DNA of 64,000 nucleotides from Enorma burkinafasonensis (GTDB lineage: Bacteria; Actinomycetota; Coriobacteriia; Coriobacteriales; Coriobacteriaceae): assembly GCF_902150035.1 (NCBI RefSeq), contig NZ_LR597506.1:62001-126000 (forward strand), given 5' to 3'. Both the position numbers and the translations under genes were made by a program. The notes under the pieces were generated by a model. It searched no databases and had not been told where the DNA came from. It saw nothing but the letters and a program-made list of their open reading frames with translations. Position 1 is the first letter of the stretch, and every line of letters begins with the position of its first letter. Positions 19,201-32,055 of the stretch are shown in pieces.

Positions 19201-20723
19201 GAGAGGCGGTGCAGGGTCGGTGCGCGGTTGAGCAGCACCAGACGGCCGTCGATGACCTCTTCGAGGATGTCCCAGACGAAGCTGGCGTTGCGGTCGATGG
19301 CGCGCTTGGCGCCCTTGATGTTCTCGACCTTGCCAAGCTCCACCAGGCGCTTCATGACGAACGGCTTGAAGAGCTCGAGCGCCATGGTCTTGGGCAGGCC
19401 GCACTGATGCAGCTTGAGCTTGGGGTCGGTGACGATGACCGAACGGCCGGAGTAGTCGACGCGCTTACCGAGCAGGTTCTGACGGAAGCGGCCCTGCTTG
19501 CCCTTGAGGGCCTCGGCGAGCGACTTGAGCGGGCGACCACCGCGGCCAGAGACCGGGCGGCCACGGCGACCGTTGTCGAACAGGGCGTCCACGGCCTCCT
19601 GCAGCATGCGCTTCTCGTTGTTCACGATGATCGCGGGCGCGTCGAGGTCGAGCAGGCGCTTCAGGCGGTTGTTGCGGTTAATCACGCGACGGTACAGGTC
19701 GTTCAGGTCGGACGCGGCGAAGCGGCCACCGTCGAGCTGCACCATGGGGCGCAGGTCGGGCGGGATCACGGGGATGACGTCCAGGATCATGTTCGCGGGG
19801 TCATTGCCGCCCTTGAGGAAGGCGTCGACCACCTCGAGGCGCTTGACGGCCTTCTCCTTCTTCTGCTTCTGGCCCTCCTCGTCGGCGATGATCGCCTTCA
19901 AGGTCTCGGCCTCCTGCTTGAGGTCGATGGCGGAGAGCAGGTCGCGGATGGCCTCGGCGCCCATGTCGCCCTGGAAGTACATGGAGTAGTAGCGCTTCAT
20001 CTCGCGGAACAGCGGCTCATCGGAGATGAGGTCGCGCTCCTGGAGCTTCATGAAGGCGTCGAAGGCGTCGGAGCGCAGCTGCTTCTCGTCCTTCGTCTCC
20101 TCCTCGATGTCGATGATGCCGGCGGCGATCTCCTCGGGAGTCAGCGGCTCCTCGTCGCTGAACTCGTCGAAGTTCGCGGGGTCGCCCTGCTCCTTCAGGG
20201 CCTCGATCTGGCGGGCGCACTCGGCGTCCAGCTCCTCGAGGTCGGCGGCGAGCTCCTCGCGCAGGTCGTCGGCGTCGGCCTCGCGGGCCTCGTAGTCGAC
20301 GTGGGTCACGATGTAGCTCGCGAAGTAGAGCACCTTCTCGAGGTCCTTGCTCTTGATGTCGAGCAGGCGGCTCATCGGGAAGCTCGTGGGGCTCTTGAAG
20401 AACCAGATGTGGCTCACCGGCGCGGCGAGCTCGATGTGGCCCATGCGCTCGCGGCGGACCTTCGAGGTGGTCACCTCGACGCCGCAGCGCTCGCAGACGA
20501 TGCCCTTGAAGCGGATGCCCTTGTACTTGCCGCAGGAGCACTCCCAGTCCTTCGCGGGACCGAAGATCTTCTCGCAGAACAGGCCGTCCTTCTCGGGCTT
20601 GAGGGTACGGTAGTTGATGGTCTCCGGCTTCTTGACCTCACCCTTGGACCAGGAGCGGATCTGGTCGGCGCTGGCAAGGGAGATCTTCACCGCATCAAAA
20701 TCGGTAGCTTCGAAATCTGCCAC
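16227..20723 (-). CDS. rpoC: RNA polymerase beta-prime subunit with C-terminal alpha-CTD-like domain
   Basis: At 1498 residues it is longer than usual for actinobacteria (about 1300). The N-terminal zinc site is Cys62, Cys64, Cys77, Cys80. An acidic coiled-coil segment is at about 150-230. The catalytic NADFDGD is at about 533-539 and the second zinc site ends in VCQKC. The normal C-terminus finishes near residue 1280 ([13 protein letters not shown]). Then residues about 1339-1403 align without gaps to the alpha-subunit C-terminal domain, and an acidic tail of about 95 residues follows. GTG at 20723, nine bases after GGAG, is the likely start. Confidence 0.97.
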   Translation of the reverse strand: MADFEATDFDAVKISLASADQIRSWSKGEVKKPETINYRTLKPEKDGLFCEKIFGPAKDWECSCGKYKGIRFKGIVCERCGVEVTTSKVRRERMGHIELAAPVSHIWFFKSPTSFPMSRLLDIKSKDLEKVLYFASYIVTHVDYEAREADADDLREELAADLEELDAECARQIEALKEQGDPANFDEFSDEEPLTPEEIAAGIIDIEEETKDEKQLRSDAFDAFMKLQERDLISDEPLFREMKRYYSMYFQGDMGAEAIRDLLSAIDLKQEAETLKAIIADEEGQKQKKEKAVKRLEVVDAFLKGGNDPANMILDVIPVIPPDLRPMVQLDGGRFAASDLNDLYRRVINRNNRLKRLLDLDAPAIIVNNEKRMLQEAVDALFDNGRRGRPVSGRGGRPLKSLAEALKGKQGRFRQNLLGKRVDYSGRSVIVTDPKLKLHQCGLPKTMALELFKPFVMKRLVELGKVENIKGAKRAIDRNASFVWDILEEVIDGRLVLLNRAPTLHRLSIQAFEPVLVEGKAIHLHPLVCEPFNADFDGDQMSVHVPLSQQAQAEARVLMLSSNNLRSPASGKPVNTPRQDMIIGVYYLTQERSGLTGEGHVFASFDDALNAYDARAEIDLQAKIQVRVSAADANVVEEDGTAKFVVNNGGGDYLTLDVTGNRTARFETTIGRIIFNQQCLPADYEFINYKMGSGDVKRLVAECCDRYPQAEVAPILDNIKYTGFHYATRAGLTISLWDALIPDEKPEILAKTQADVDQINEYFEDGFINEAERHNEVVKAWNQATDKVAALMLDMFDEENPLYMMADSGARGSKTQLRQLGGMRGLMADMSGDTIDLPIKANFREGLLPLEYFISTYGARKGLVDTASHTSDSGYLTRRLVDVAQDVIVREEDCGTTEGVTYQLTLPESGEINADLVGRCFIEDVVAPDGTVLFERDGYIESTDDIKRMLDAGLTEVTLRALLTCRSKYGVCQKCYGWDLSTRRPVAIGTAVGIIAAQSIGEPGTQLTMRTIHSGGVAGVEDITQGLPTVGRMFDVVGNVNEKILGREADLAPHSGVLSVKPEKSEFVLTITDADDPSRVIDEMRVPGSVRFMPGIKDGCTVRAGDQITKGFVNFRNLRKLTDIESTMHTFVQSVKEVYTSQGVDLNDKHIEVIARQMLRRVQITNPGDSKYLLGQYVDRYEFADEVERVARLGGAAPAAEPAILGTLKVASSIDSWLSSASFIRTAGVLTEAAIEGKVDHLLDLKSNVIVGKKIPAGTGLKPYANATLTYRTPEGYVAIDGPKGPAANALPDWAPAELKELEAEVPAQLEWASYDEFGGADGSFTRNGRTISAEDARLYLFDDLGVSQRWTNKFSEVGIETVGDLVGKSEEDLLRIDGIGAKAIEELRDGLEEHNLLYILDNNDDVADEEDLSQLLQMVFSPDGPDDILLGTSAPRHHFDSDEEMIGGPVEGTAKDGASSGIINEDMASLDELLNQLVDSDDGDNPDDPNGHNSIDE

Positions 20724-20729
20724 GGTCAA

Positions 20730-24284
<3,555 letters not shown>

Positions 24285-24319
24285 CAGCAGTTTCCTCCTT
24301 CTTGGAAAGGCGGCTTTCA

Positions 24320-24355
24320 GACCCTCGGCTTCTTTCAGCGAAGCGACGCCGAGGG
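24320..24355 (-). promoter_or_regulatory. Hairpin in the rpoB leader
   Basis: CCCTCGGC (24320-24327) and GCCGAGGG (24348-24355) pair perfectly over a 20-base loop. It lies 35 bases upstream of the rpoB start. Upstream of it on the minus strand, TTGCTA and TAAACT 16 bases apart (about 24375-24402) may be the promoter. Confidence 0.4.
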
Positions 24356-24514
24356 CCATGTATCGCAACCTATTAGTTTATCAATCGACTACCGTTTAGC
24401 AAGAAAAGCCTTGACTTGCGTACGCATCTGAAGTAGCGGAATTCTTTTGTGCCTAAACTGCTGGTATCGGCTTTAAAACGAACGTATGTTCATGTGTTTT
24501 GTGTGGGCGGGCAC

Positions 24515-25324
24515 CTACCGCTCACCGTGCCGCGCGCACCTGAGACCGTCGAGCGCGAGCCGCAGCATCTTGCGCGCCGAGTAGCGGGTGCTGCCGGCGG
24601 CGCGCTCGCCGCGCTCGTAGGCGACCGTGCACAGGCTGAAGCCCAGCCGGGGCACGAGCCCGCGCAGGTAGAGGTGCGCGTCGTCCAGCTCGGCCAGGCG
24701 GTCCAGCACGCATGCGGCCATGAGCCTGAAGTCGGCGTGGTCAAAGACCACCTGACCGCCCAGCAGGGAGAGCAGCCGGTAGAACCCGTGGGCCGTCGCG
24801 CGCTTCGCCAAGGAGTCCACCGGCCGCGCGCGGCGCACCCCGCACACGACGTCGAAGCCCTCGCGGTAGCGCGCCACCATCTCGCCGATCGCCGCCGGGT
24901 CGTCCTGCCCGTCGCAATCGAGCGTGACCGCCGCATCGACCTCGCCGCGCACCCGGGCGAGCCCCGCGGCGAGCGCGCGCTGCTGCCCCCGGTTGGCATC
25001 GAGCCGGACGCCCCGCACCCGCCCGGGATGCGCCGCGGCCGCCGCATCGATGCACGCCGCGGTGCCGTCCGTCGAACCGTCGTCCACGAGCAGAAGGAAG
25101 CTCGCCGGATGGATGGAACCAGCCGCGACCAGGCGCTCGAGCTCCGCGACGAAGCGCGGCACCGTGAGCAGGAGCACCTCCGCCTCGTCATAGCAGGGGG
25201 CGACGAGCGCCAGAAGAGGGGCGGGGCGCGAAGCGACGTGCGCTCCGCGCTCCCGCCCCTCGGGAGTATCGGTTGTAGATGCGCGCCGCGAGAAGGCGCT
25301 TCGCGGCGTGTCCCGTTCCGTCAT
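24515..25324 (-). CDS. Glycosyltransferase family 2, polyprenyl-phosphate sugar transferase type, no membrane anchor
   Basis: The 269-residue protein has a GT-A fold: PCYDEAEVL near residue 42, VDDGSTDGT at about 80, the DCDGQDDP metal site at about 137 and the RYSARKMLRLALDGL segment at the end. This matches dolichol/undecaprenyl-phosphate glycosyltransferases (DPM1, GtrB). The protein stops right after the LALDG helix, so the two membrane helices of GtrB are missing. It follows galU by 11 bases, so it probably uses UDP-glucose made by that enzyme. Confidence 0.85.
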   Translation of the reverse strand: MTERDTPRSAFSRRASTTDTPEGRERGAHVASRPAPLLALVAPCYDEAEVLLLTVPRFVAELERLVAAGSIHPASFLLLVDDGSTDGTAACIDAAAAAHPGRVRGVRLDANRGQQRALAAGLARVRGEVDAAVTLDCDGQDDPAAIGEMVARYREGFDVVCGVRRARPVDSLAKRATAHGFYRLLSLLGGQVVFDHADFRLMAACVLDRLAELDDAHLYLRGLVPRLGFSLCTVAYERGERAAGSTRYSARKMLRLALDGLRCARHGER

Positions 25325-25335
25325 GGGCAGGCGGC

Positions 25336-26241
25336 CTACCGCTTGAGTCCGCCGCGCTCCTCGATGGCGTCCCAGAAGGCGTCGCGGAAGCGCGGGTCCT
25401 CCGCGGCCATGAGGGCGTTGGTGGCCATCCAGCCGGAGGGCGTGCCCGTGTCGTAGCCCGACAGCGGGTCGATGACGACGGCGTACATGTTCTCGCGGTC
25501 GAGCGAGCGGGCCATCGCGTCGGTGAGCTGCACCTCGCCGCCGGCGCCGGGCTCCTGGTCGGCGAGCAGGTCCATCACGAGCGGGCTCAGCAGGTAGCGG
25601 CCGACGATGTAGAGGTTGGAGGGCGCCTCCTCGGGGGCGGGCTTCTCCACCAGGCCCGAGACGCGCCACACCGCGCCCGGCTCCCCGTCGCTGGCGCCCT
25701 CGGCGCCCTCGAGCGAGCCGGCGCGCTCGCCGGCGATGACGCCGTAGCGCGAGACCTCGTCGGGCGCGCAGGGCGCCACCGCGATCACGCTCGCGCCGCC
25801 GTGGGCGCGCGAGACCTCGAGCATGCGCGTGCAGATGTCGCGCCCGGGGACCACGTAGTCGCCGAGCAGCACCAGGAAGCTCTCGCCGGCGACGGCGTCG
25901 GCGGCCGAGCGGATCGCGTGGCCGAGGCCGCGCGGCTCGTACTGGTAGCGGAAGTCGACGGGCATGGAGCCCGCCGCGGCGACGGCGTCGGCGTAGGCCG
26001 CCTTGCCGCGCTCGCGCAGGAGGGTCTCGAGCGACCGGTCGGGCTGGAAGTAGCTCAGGAGCTCCGGCTTGCCCGGCGACGTGACGATGATCACGTCGTC
26101 GACGCCCTCGGGCTCGAGCGCCTCCTCCACCACGTACTGGATGACCGGCTTGTCGAGCACCGGGAGCATCTCCTTGGGGGTGCACTTCGTGGACGGCAGG
26201 AAGCGGGTGCCGAGGCCCGCTGCGGGGATGATGGCCTTCAT
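25336..26241 (-). CDS. galU: UTP-glucose-1-phosphate uridylyltransferase
   Basis: The 301-residue protein makes UDP-glucose from UTP and glucose-1-phosphate. The nucleotide loop AAGLGTRFLP (about 6-15) comes first, then PKEMLPVLDKPVIQYVVEEA with the catalytic lysine. EPRGLGHAI, LLGDYVV and VEKP complete the fold. The ATG at 26241 is chosen because the protein begins MKAIIPAAG as usual; an earlier in-frame ATG at 26322 adds an unlikely basic leader. It forms a two-gene unit with the glycosyltransferase. Confidence 0.95.
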   Translation of the reverse strand: MKAIIPAAGLGTRFLPSTKCTPKEMLPVLDKPVIQYVVEEALEPEGVDDVIIVTSPGKPELLSYFQPDRSLETLLRERGKAAYADAVAAAGSMPVDFRYQYEPRGLGHAIRSAADAVAGESFLVLLGDYVVPGRDICTRMLEVSRAHGGASVIAVAPCAPDEVSRYGVIAGERAGSLEGAEGASDGEPGAVWRVSGLVEKPAPEEAPSNLYIVGRYLLSPLVMDLLADQEPGAGGEVQLTDAMARSLDRENMYAVVIDPLSGYDTGTPSGWMATNALMAAEDPRFRDAFWDAIEERGGLKR

Positions 26242-26762
26242 GGGCGGGTGTTCCTTTCGACGCGCCGGGCGGCCCGGCCCGGCGTTGCCTTGCTGGCAGC
26301 ATCTTAGCGCCGCAGCGCCCATCCGTCTCCCCCCGGTCTCCTTTTCCAGGTTTTCCGCACGAACGCGCTTGGCGCGCTCGCGCGATCCATATCACACCTG
26401 AGATCGCATCGCGACTGCTTAAGATGCGGAGCGAAAACGACGCCCGCCCTCCTCGCCGCGCATTGATCGACGCATGCCTGCCGCCCTGCGACCCCCGTTT
26501 CCACGGCGTGAACTCGGCTGCCTAGACACTTTTTTCGATTTTGCGCGACCGTACCTCGGGATTTACCGGTGCGGTTTCTCCACCCGGTGGATACCGGCCA
26601 TCAAAATGCCAGTTGGCGTGAGCCCAACATGATGCCCAAAAGCACCCAATCGTGCAAAATCGAAAAATATGTCTAACGAAGCGGGCGGGATACCCCATCT
26701 GGGCGACCGTAAGGGCGGCAGCGGCCGTCGAGCGCGCTCCACAGCCGCGACCCGAACGAAAA
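26242..26762 (-). other. Intergenic stretch between rplL and galU
   Basis: No convincing gene lies here. It holds the TAGACA inverted-repeat element (26523-26675). A weak hairpin (CGCATC/GATGCG near 26405-26430) and a TGATAT on the minus strand could belong to the galU promoter. Confidence 0.5.
26523..26675. repeat. TAGACA inverted-repeat element (MITE-like)
   Basis: The ends 26523-26544 and 26654-26675 are inverted copies (20 of 22), and weaker identity continues inward (GATTTTGCRCGA). Each end starts with TA, as expected if TA were the duplicated target. The 153-base element has no coding capacity. Confidence 0.65.
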
Positions 26763-26763
26763 A

Positions 26764-26787
26764 CGGGGCCCGGTTGCCCGGACCCCG
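26764..26787 (-). terminator. Intrinsic terminator after rplL
   Basis: CGGGGCCCGG (26764-26773) pairs with CCGGACCCCG (26778-26787), with one G-U pair. On the minus strand GTTTTTCGTT follows. Confidence 0.85.
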
Positions 26788-26851
26788 TCTGCGAACGGTG
26801 TTCGCGGCGGCTCATGCCGCCCTATGGTGCAGGCGCATGGCCTGCGCCGAG

Positions 26852-27235
26852 TTACTTGAGGGAGACGGCGGCGCCGGCAGCCTCGAGCTTCTCCTTGGCG
26901 GCCTCGGCCTCCTCCTTCTTGACACCCTCGAGAACGGCCTTGGGAGCGCCCTCGACGACCTCCTTGGCCTCCTTGAGGCCGAGGCTGGTGAGCTCACGGA
27001 CGACCTTGATGACCTGGATCTTCTGATCGCCGAAGCCCTCGAGCACGACGTCGAACTCGGTCTTCTCCTCCTCGGCGGCACCAGCGCCGGCGGCAGCCGG
27101 GCCGGCCACGACGGCGGCGGGGGCGGCGGCGGAGACGCCGAAGGTCTCCTCGATGGCCTTCACGAGCTCGGAAGCCTCGAGCAGGGTCATTTCCTTAAGA
27201 GCCTCGATGATCTCTTCGTTGGTAAGCTTAGCCAT
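26852..27235 (-). CDS. rplL: 50S ribosomal protein L7/L12
   Basis: This is a 127-residue stalk protein. The N-terminal dimerisation helices run [20 protein letters not shown], an Ala/Gly-rich hinge spans about 37-55, and the C-terminal domain contains [20 protein letters not shown]. It recruits translational GTPases. The ATG at 27235, not the one at 27244, has the better site (AAAGGA). It lies about 100 bases after rplJ and ends at a strong terminator. Confidence 0.97.
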   Translation of the reverse strand: MAKLTNEEIIEALKEMTLLEASELVKAIEETFGVSAAAPAAVVAGPAAAGAGAAEEEKTEFDVVLEGFGDQKIQVIKVVRELTSLGLKEAKEVVEGAPKAVLEGVKKEEAEAAKEKLEAAGAAVSLK

Positions 27236-27339
27236 GGTAAGCATTCCTTTCAGTTGCCGCGCGCATGCGCGGTAGTGAACTAATCATGCGGCGCGATCGC
27301 GCCAGGGTGCGCGGCGTCCAAGCCGCGCGGAGCGAAAGG

Positions 27340-27861
27340 CTAGGCAGCCTTCTGCTCGGAGATCTGCTGGACGGTGCGGGCGAGACCGCTCGAAACGCCG
27401 TTGACGCAGACCGCGATGTCGCGGGCGAAGCCGTTGATGAGGCCAGCGATCTGACCAAGAAGCTGATCCTTCGTGGGGAGCTCGGCGATGGCGTTGACCT
27501 CTTCAGCCGTGACCGCCTTGCCCTCGGAAATACCGCCCTTGATCTCGAGAACGCCCTTGGACTTCGTAGCGAACTCCTTGAGCGCCTTCGCAGCCTCGAC
27601 GGGCTCGTTCTCATAGAACACGTAGGCCAGCGGGCCGGCGAGAATCTCGTCGATGGCAGGCTGTTCCTGGTTCTGGAGCGCGAGACGGACGAGGTTGTTC
27701 TTGTAGACCTTCATCTCGGCACCGGCCTCGCGAAGCTGGTGGCGCAGCTCCTGCGCCTGCTTCACGGTAAGGCCGTTGTAGCCGACGACGAACACGCCGT
27801 TGTTCGCCTCGATCTTGGATTCGATCTCGGCGACCTTGTCGATCTTGTACTGCTGTGGCAT
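27340..27861 (-). CDS. rplJ: 50S ribosomal protein L10
   Basis: The 173-residue protein begins MPQQYKIDKVAEIESKI, has the rRNA-binding YKNNLVRLAL and the GPLAYVFY strand, and ends with the C-terminal helix that binds L7/L12 dimers. It starts behind GAGGAGG. L10, in complex with L12, represses its own operon by binding the leader, and the matching leader structure is present upstream. Confidence 0.97.
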   Translation of the reverse strand: MPQQYKIDKVAEIESKIEANNGVFVVGYNGLTVKQAQELRHQLREAGAEMKVYKNNLVRLALQNQEQPAIDEILAGPLAYVFYENEPVEAAKALKEFATKSKGVLEIKGGISEGKAVTAEEVNAIAELPTKDQLLGQIAGLINGFARDIAVCVNGVSSGLARTVQQISEQKAA

Positions 27862-28081
27862 CTGTTGTTACACCTCCTCGTATTCTTTCCCAGGCACGAC
27901 CCGCCAAAAGACCTGCGGGGATGTCTTGGAAAAGAAAACCCCCGCGCTGCGGTGAGCGACGGGGGCGAGAAGACATAGGAGCTATCTGCTCGACCACCTC
28001 GGCTGGCGGGTTTCCCCATTGAGCCTCGGCGACATGCGCCTTGGCACCGGCTGTCTCTGGCAGCGGGTTCGTGCGTGAACC
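27862..28081 (-). ncRNA. L10 leader RNA with attenuator
   Basis: The leader runs about 220 bases between the promoter and rplJ. It contains the L10-leader pattern AGACAGCCGGTGCC, with CCGAGG segments that form a kink-turn-like helix. Next comes a terminator stem (CCCCCG/CGGGGG, 27939-27965) followed on the minus strand by TTTTCTTTT (27931-27938). Free L10-L12 would bind and favour termination. Confidence 0.8.
27939..27965 (-). terminator. Attenuator stem in the L10 leader
   Basis: CCCCC-G-CGCT pairs with AGCG-AC-GGGGG and is followed by a T-rich run on the minus strand. It lies about 78 bases before rplJ, so it must be conditional. Confidence 0.75.
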
Positions 28082-28088
28082 GATGGAT

Positions 28089-28117
28089 AGTATGACGCCC
28101 ACGCATGCCCGCGTCAA
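28089..28117 (-). promoter_or_regulatory. Promoter of rplJ-rplL
   Basis: The minus strand reads TTGACG (28112-28117), a 17-base spacer, then CATACT (28089-28094). Both hexamers are one mismatch from consensus. Confidence 0.8.
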
Positions 28118-28258
28118 CCGCGGCGCGCATCGGATGCAGGAAATGTGTGCAAGCGGCACGTCCCGGCCCGCGCCGTGCGGGCGCTTCGTGCATGCGTCGG
28201 GCGATGCGGGGTATGCTGCTGAGCGATACCACGTCCCGCCGCCGTCGATGGGAGCCTC

Positions 28259-30049
<1,791 letters not shown>

Positions 30050-30051
30050 CC

Positions 30052-30816
30052 GTGGGCGGCCCTATGGCGGAGCCTGCGGAGCGCCGTGCCGAGCGTGACG
30101 GCGGGAAGCGTCTTGCGGGGAACCGTGCCGAGCGGGACGCTGCCGAGCGGGGCGGGGCGGGGCGCGCGCCTGGGCGGCGCATCGCCGTGCTCGAGCCGGG
30201 CGGGGACGCAGGCGCGCGCGGGCGCGCAGCGGGTCCCGGGCAGGCGGCAGGTCTCGGGCAGGCGGCGGCGCTGCTCTTGGCGGACCTCGAGGACGCCTAT
30301 GCGGCCTACGAGCGCATGTCCTCCTACCGGGGCGACGATGCGGAACCGACCGCGTTCCTGGAAGCCGGCGGGGCCCCGTGCAACACGGCGATTGCGGCCT
30401 GCGCGGTAGGCGCCATGCCCCAAGCCGCCGCCATCGCCGCGGCCCTCGGCGCCTCACGCTCCGCTGCGAGCGCTCCTTCCCACGGCGCCTCCCCCGTCGC
30501 CGCGGACGGCGCGGCGCGCGCGTACCTGGTCGTCGTCTGCCCATCGGCGGACGGCTGCGAAGGGCTGCACGCGCTCGAGAGGCTCAGCGGTGAGCTCCTC
30601 CCCTACGGGATCGTCCTGTCGGGTGCCGTTATCGTCACGCACGGCGGGCAGATCCCCGCGCTGATGGGCACGCCACGGCTCGGTATGTGGCGCCGTCCGG
30701 TCGCGGAGGCCATCGACCGCCTCATCGGCGCCATGCGCATGGGAAGCGCGCTCGACGCGCCCATCATCGCCTCGCCTTCGCGGCTCTGGCTGCGGCTCCG
30801 CGGGCTCGCGCGCTAG
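30052..30816 (+). CDS. Uncharacterised protein, possibly flavodoxin-like
   Basis: I do not recognise this 254-residue protein with confidence. It starts with GTG two bases after the ABC exporter stop. The first ~70 residues are low-complexity Arg/Ala/Gly/Glu. The C-terminal half (YLVVVCPSADG, GIVLSGAVIVTHGGQIP, RRPVAEAIDRLIGAMRMG) looks like alternating strands and helices of a flavodoxin or NADPH-dependent FMN-reductase fold, but no flavin loop is certain. The clean frame and coupling to the transporter suggest a real gene. Confidence 0.6.
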   Translation: MGGPMAEPAERRAERDGGKRLAGNRAERDAAERGGAGRAPGRRIAVLEPGGDAGARGRAAGPGQAAGLGQAAALLLADLEDAYAAYERMSSYRGDDAEPTAFLEAGGAPCNTAIAACAVGAMPQAAAIAAALGASRSAASAPSHGASPVAADGAARAYLVVVCPSADGCEGLHALERLSGELLPYGIVLSGAVIVTHGGQIPALMGTPRLGMWRRPVAEAIDRLIGAMRMGSALDAPIIASPSRLWLRLRGLAR

Positions 30817-30834
30817 CGGGCGCCGCGGCGAGGT

Positions 30835-31392
30835 CTACACCTGCAGCCGGGTGAGCTCCTCGCCCCAGCGCGCGATGAGCCGCTCCAAGCTCCATGCCGC
30901 GTTCGCCGGGCTCGTCGACGGCAGGGCCACCGCTTCGATACCCGTGCGCTCCCACAGGTAGCGGTTGTACAGGCGCGCGGCCGTGCCGCCGTTGCACACC
31001 ACGGCCCCCACGGGCGCGGCGCCGGTCACGCGCTCGATGCGCGCCGGCACGACGTTTCTTATGCTCGCGTCCGAGGAGCCCTTGATGTCGCAGCTCTCGA
31101 TCACGTCCCAGAGCGCGATGCCATGGCGCAGCAGAAGGTCGCGCTTCGCCGCGATCGACTCGCCGAGCGACGCGGCCGCACCCGAGCCGGGCAACGGCTC
31201 CCCCTCGTTCGGCGGCACCGGCTCGCCCGTGCACGCGGCGATCACGCGCCAGAAGCGGTTCTGGGGGTTGCCGTAGAAAAACGCGTTCGCCCGCGAGAGC
31301 ACCGAGGGAAACGACCCCAGCACGAGCACGCGCGAGCGCTCGTCGAACACCGGCTCGAAGCCATGCGAAATGTGCTGGTAACCGGACGCCAT
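30835..31392 (-). CDS. DNA-deoxyinosine glycosylase (uracil-DNA glycosylase family 6 type)
   Basis: The 185-residue protein has the family 6 signature VLVLGSFPSVLSRA followed by FFYGNPQNRFWRV. It also has LWDVIESCDIKGSSD and, near the end, LPSTSPANA, the motif typical of hypoxanthine-DNA glycosylases. It would remove deaminated adenine from DNA. The ATG at 31392 follows GAGGGTCGAGG; an upstream in-frame start at 31485 lies in the divergent promoter zone. It is convergent with the gene before it. Confidence 0.85.
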   Translation of the reverse strand: MASGYQHISHGFEPVFDERSRVLVLGSFPSVLSRANAFFYGNPQNRFWRVIAACTGEPVPPNEGEPLPGSGAAASLGESIAAKRDLLLRHGIALWDVIESCDIKGSSDASIRNVVPARIERVTGAAPVGAVVCNGGTAARLYNRYLWERTGIEAVALPSTSPANAAWSLERLIARWGEELTRLQV

Positions 31393-31416
31393 CCTCGACC
31401 CTCCCCCGCGGGACCT

Positions 31417-31486
31417 GGTGCATAATCTGAAGGCATGAGACCCGCGGCGGCGCCTGCCGGCGGCGCGGGCACATCCATTATGCACC
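31417..31486. promoter_or_regulatory. Mirror-image GGTGCATAAT sites between divergent genes
   Basis: GGTGCATAAT (31417-31426) and ATTATGCACC (31477-31486) are perfect inverted copies. Each contains a good -10 hexamer (CATAAT) pointing toward the gene on the far side, so the two transcripts would overlap by about 40 bases. They could also be operator half-sites. Confidence 0.45.
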
Positions 31487-31499
31487 CCGGGGAGGAACC

Positions 31500-32033
31500 A
31501 TGGGCAAGCGCTACCTGATCGTCATCGATATGCAGAACGACTTCGTCGACGGCACGCTCGGCACGCCGGAGGCCGCGGCCATCGCACCCGCGCTCGTCAA
31601 GGCGGCCCGCGCCTTCGACGGCGAGCTCATCTTCACGCTCGACACGCACAGCGAGAACTACCTCGCCACGCAGGAGGGCGCACACCTGCCCGTCCCCCAC
31701 TGCATCAAGGGCACGCCGGGCTGGGAGCTCATCCCCGCGCTCGCCGAGCTCCAGCGCGAGCGCGACGCGCGCGTCTTCGAGAAGCCCACGTTCGGCTCGA
31801 CGGAGCTCGCGCACTACCTCGTGCAGCGCAACGCCGCGGAGCCCATCGAGTCCATCGAGCTTGTGGGCGTGTGCACCGACATCTGCGTGGTCTCGAATGC
31901 GCTGCTCATCAAGGCGGCGCTGCCCGAGGTGCCCGTGAGCGTCGATCCCGCCCTCTGCGCCGGCGTCACGCCCGAGGCGCACGAGGCGGCGCTCGCCACG
32001 ATGCGCAGCTGCCAGATCGAGATGGAACGCTAG
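31500..32033 (+). CDS. Cysteine hydrolase, nicotinamidase/isochorismatase family
   Basis: The 177-residue protein has the catalytic triad Asp10 (VIDMQNDF), Lys95 (EKPTFGS) and Cys129 (TDICVVSNA). Likely metal ligands are Asp48, His50 and His67 (TLDTHS, PHCIKG). This is the nicotinamidase layout, so nicotinamide to nicotinate is the best guess. The start follows GGGGAGGA. A short GC-rich hairpin (32033-32052) separates it from the convergent FeoAB gene and may terminate both. Confidence 0.85.
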   Translation: MGKRYLIVIDMQNDFVDGTLGTPEAAAIAPALVKAARAFDGELIFTLDTHSENYLATQEGAHLPVPHCIKGTPGWELIPALAELQRERDARVFEKPTFGSTELAHYLVQRNAAEPIESIELVGVCTDICVVSNALLIKAALPEVPVSVDPALCAGVTPEAHEAALATMRSCQIEMER

Positions 32034-32055
32034 GGGCGGAGCCGGCCGCCCCGCC

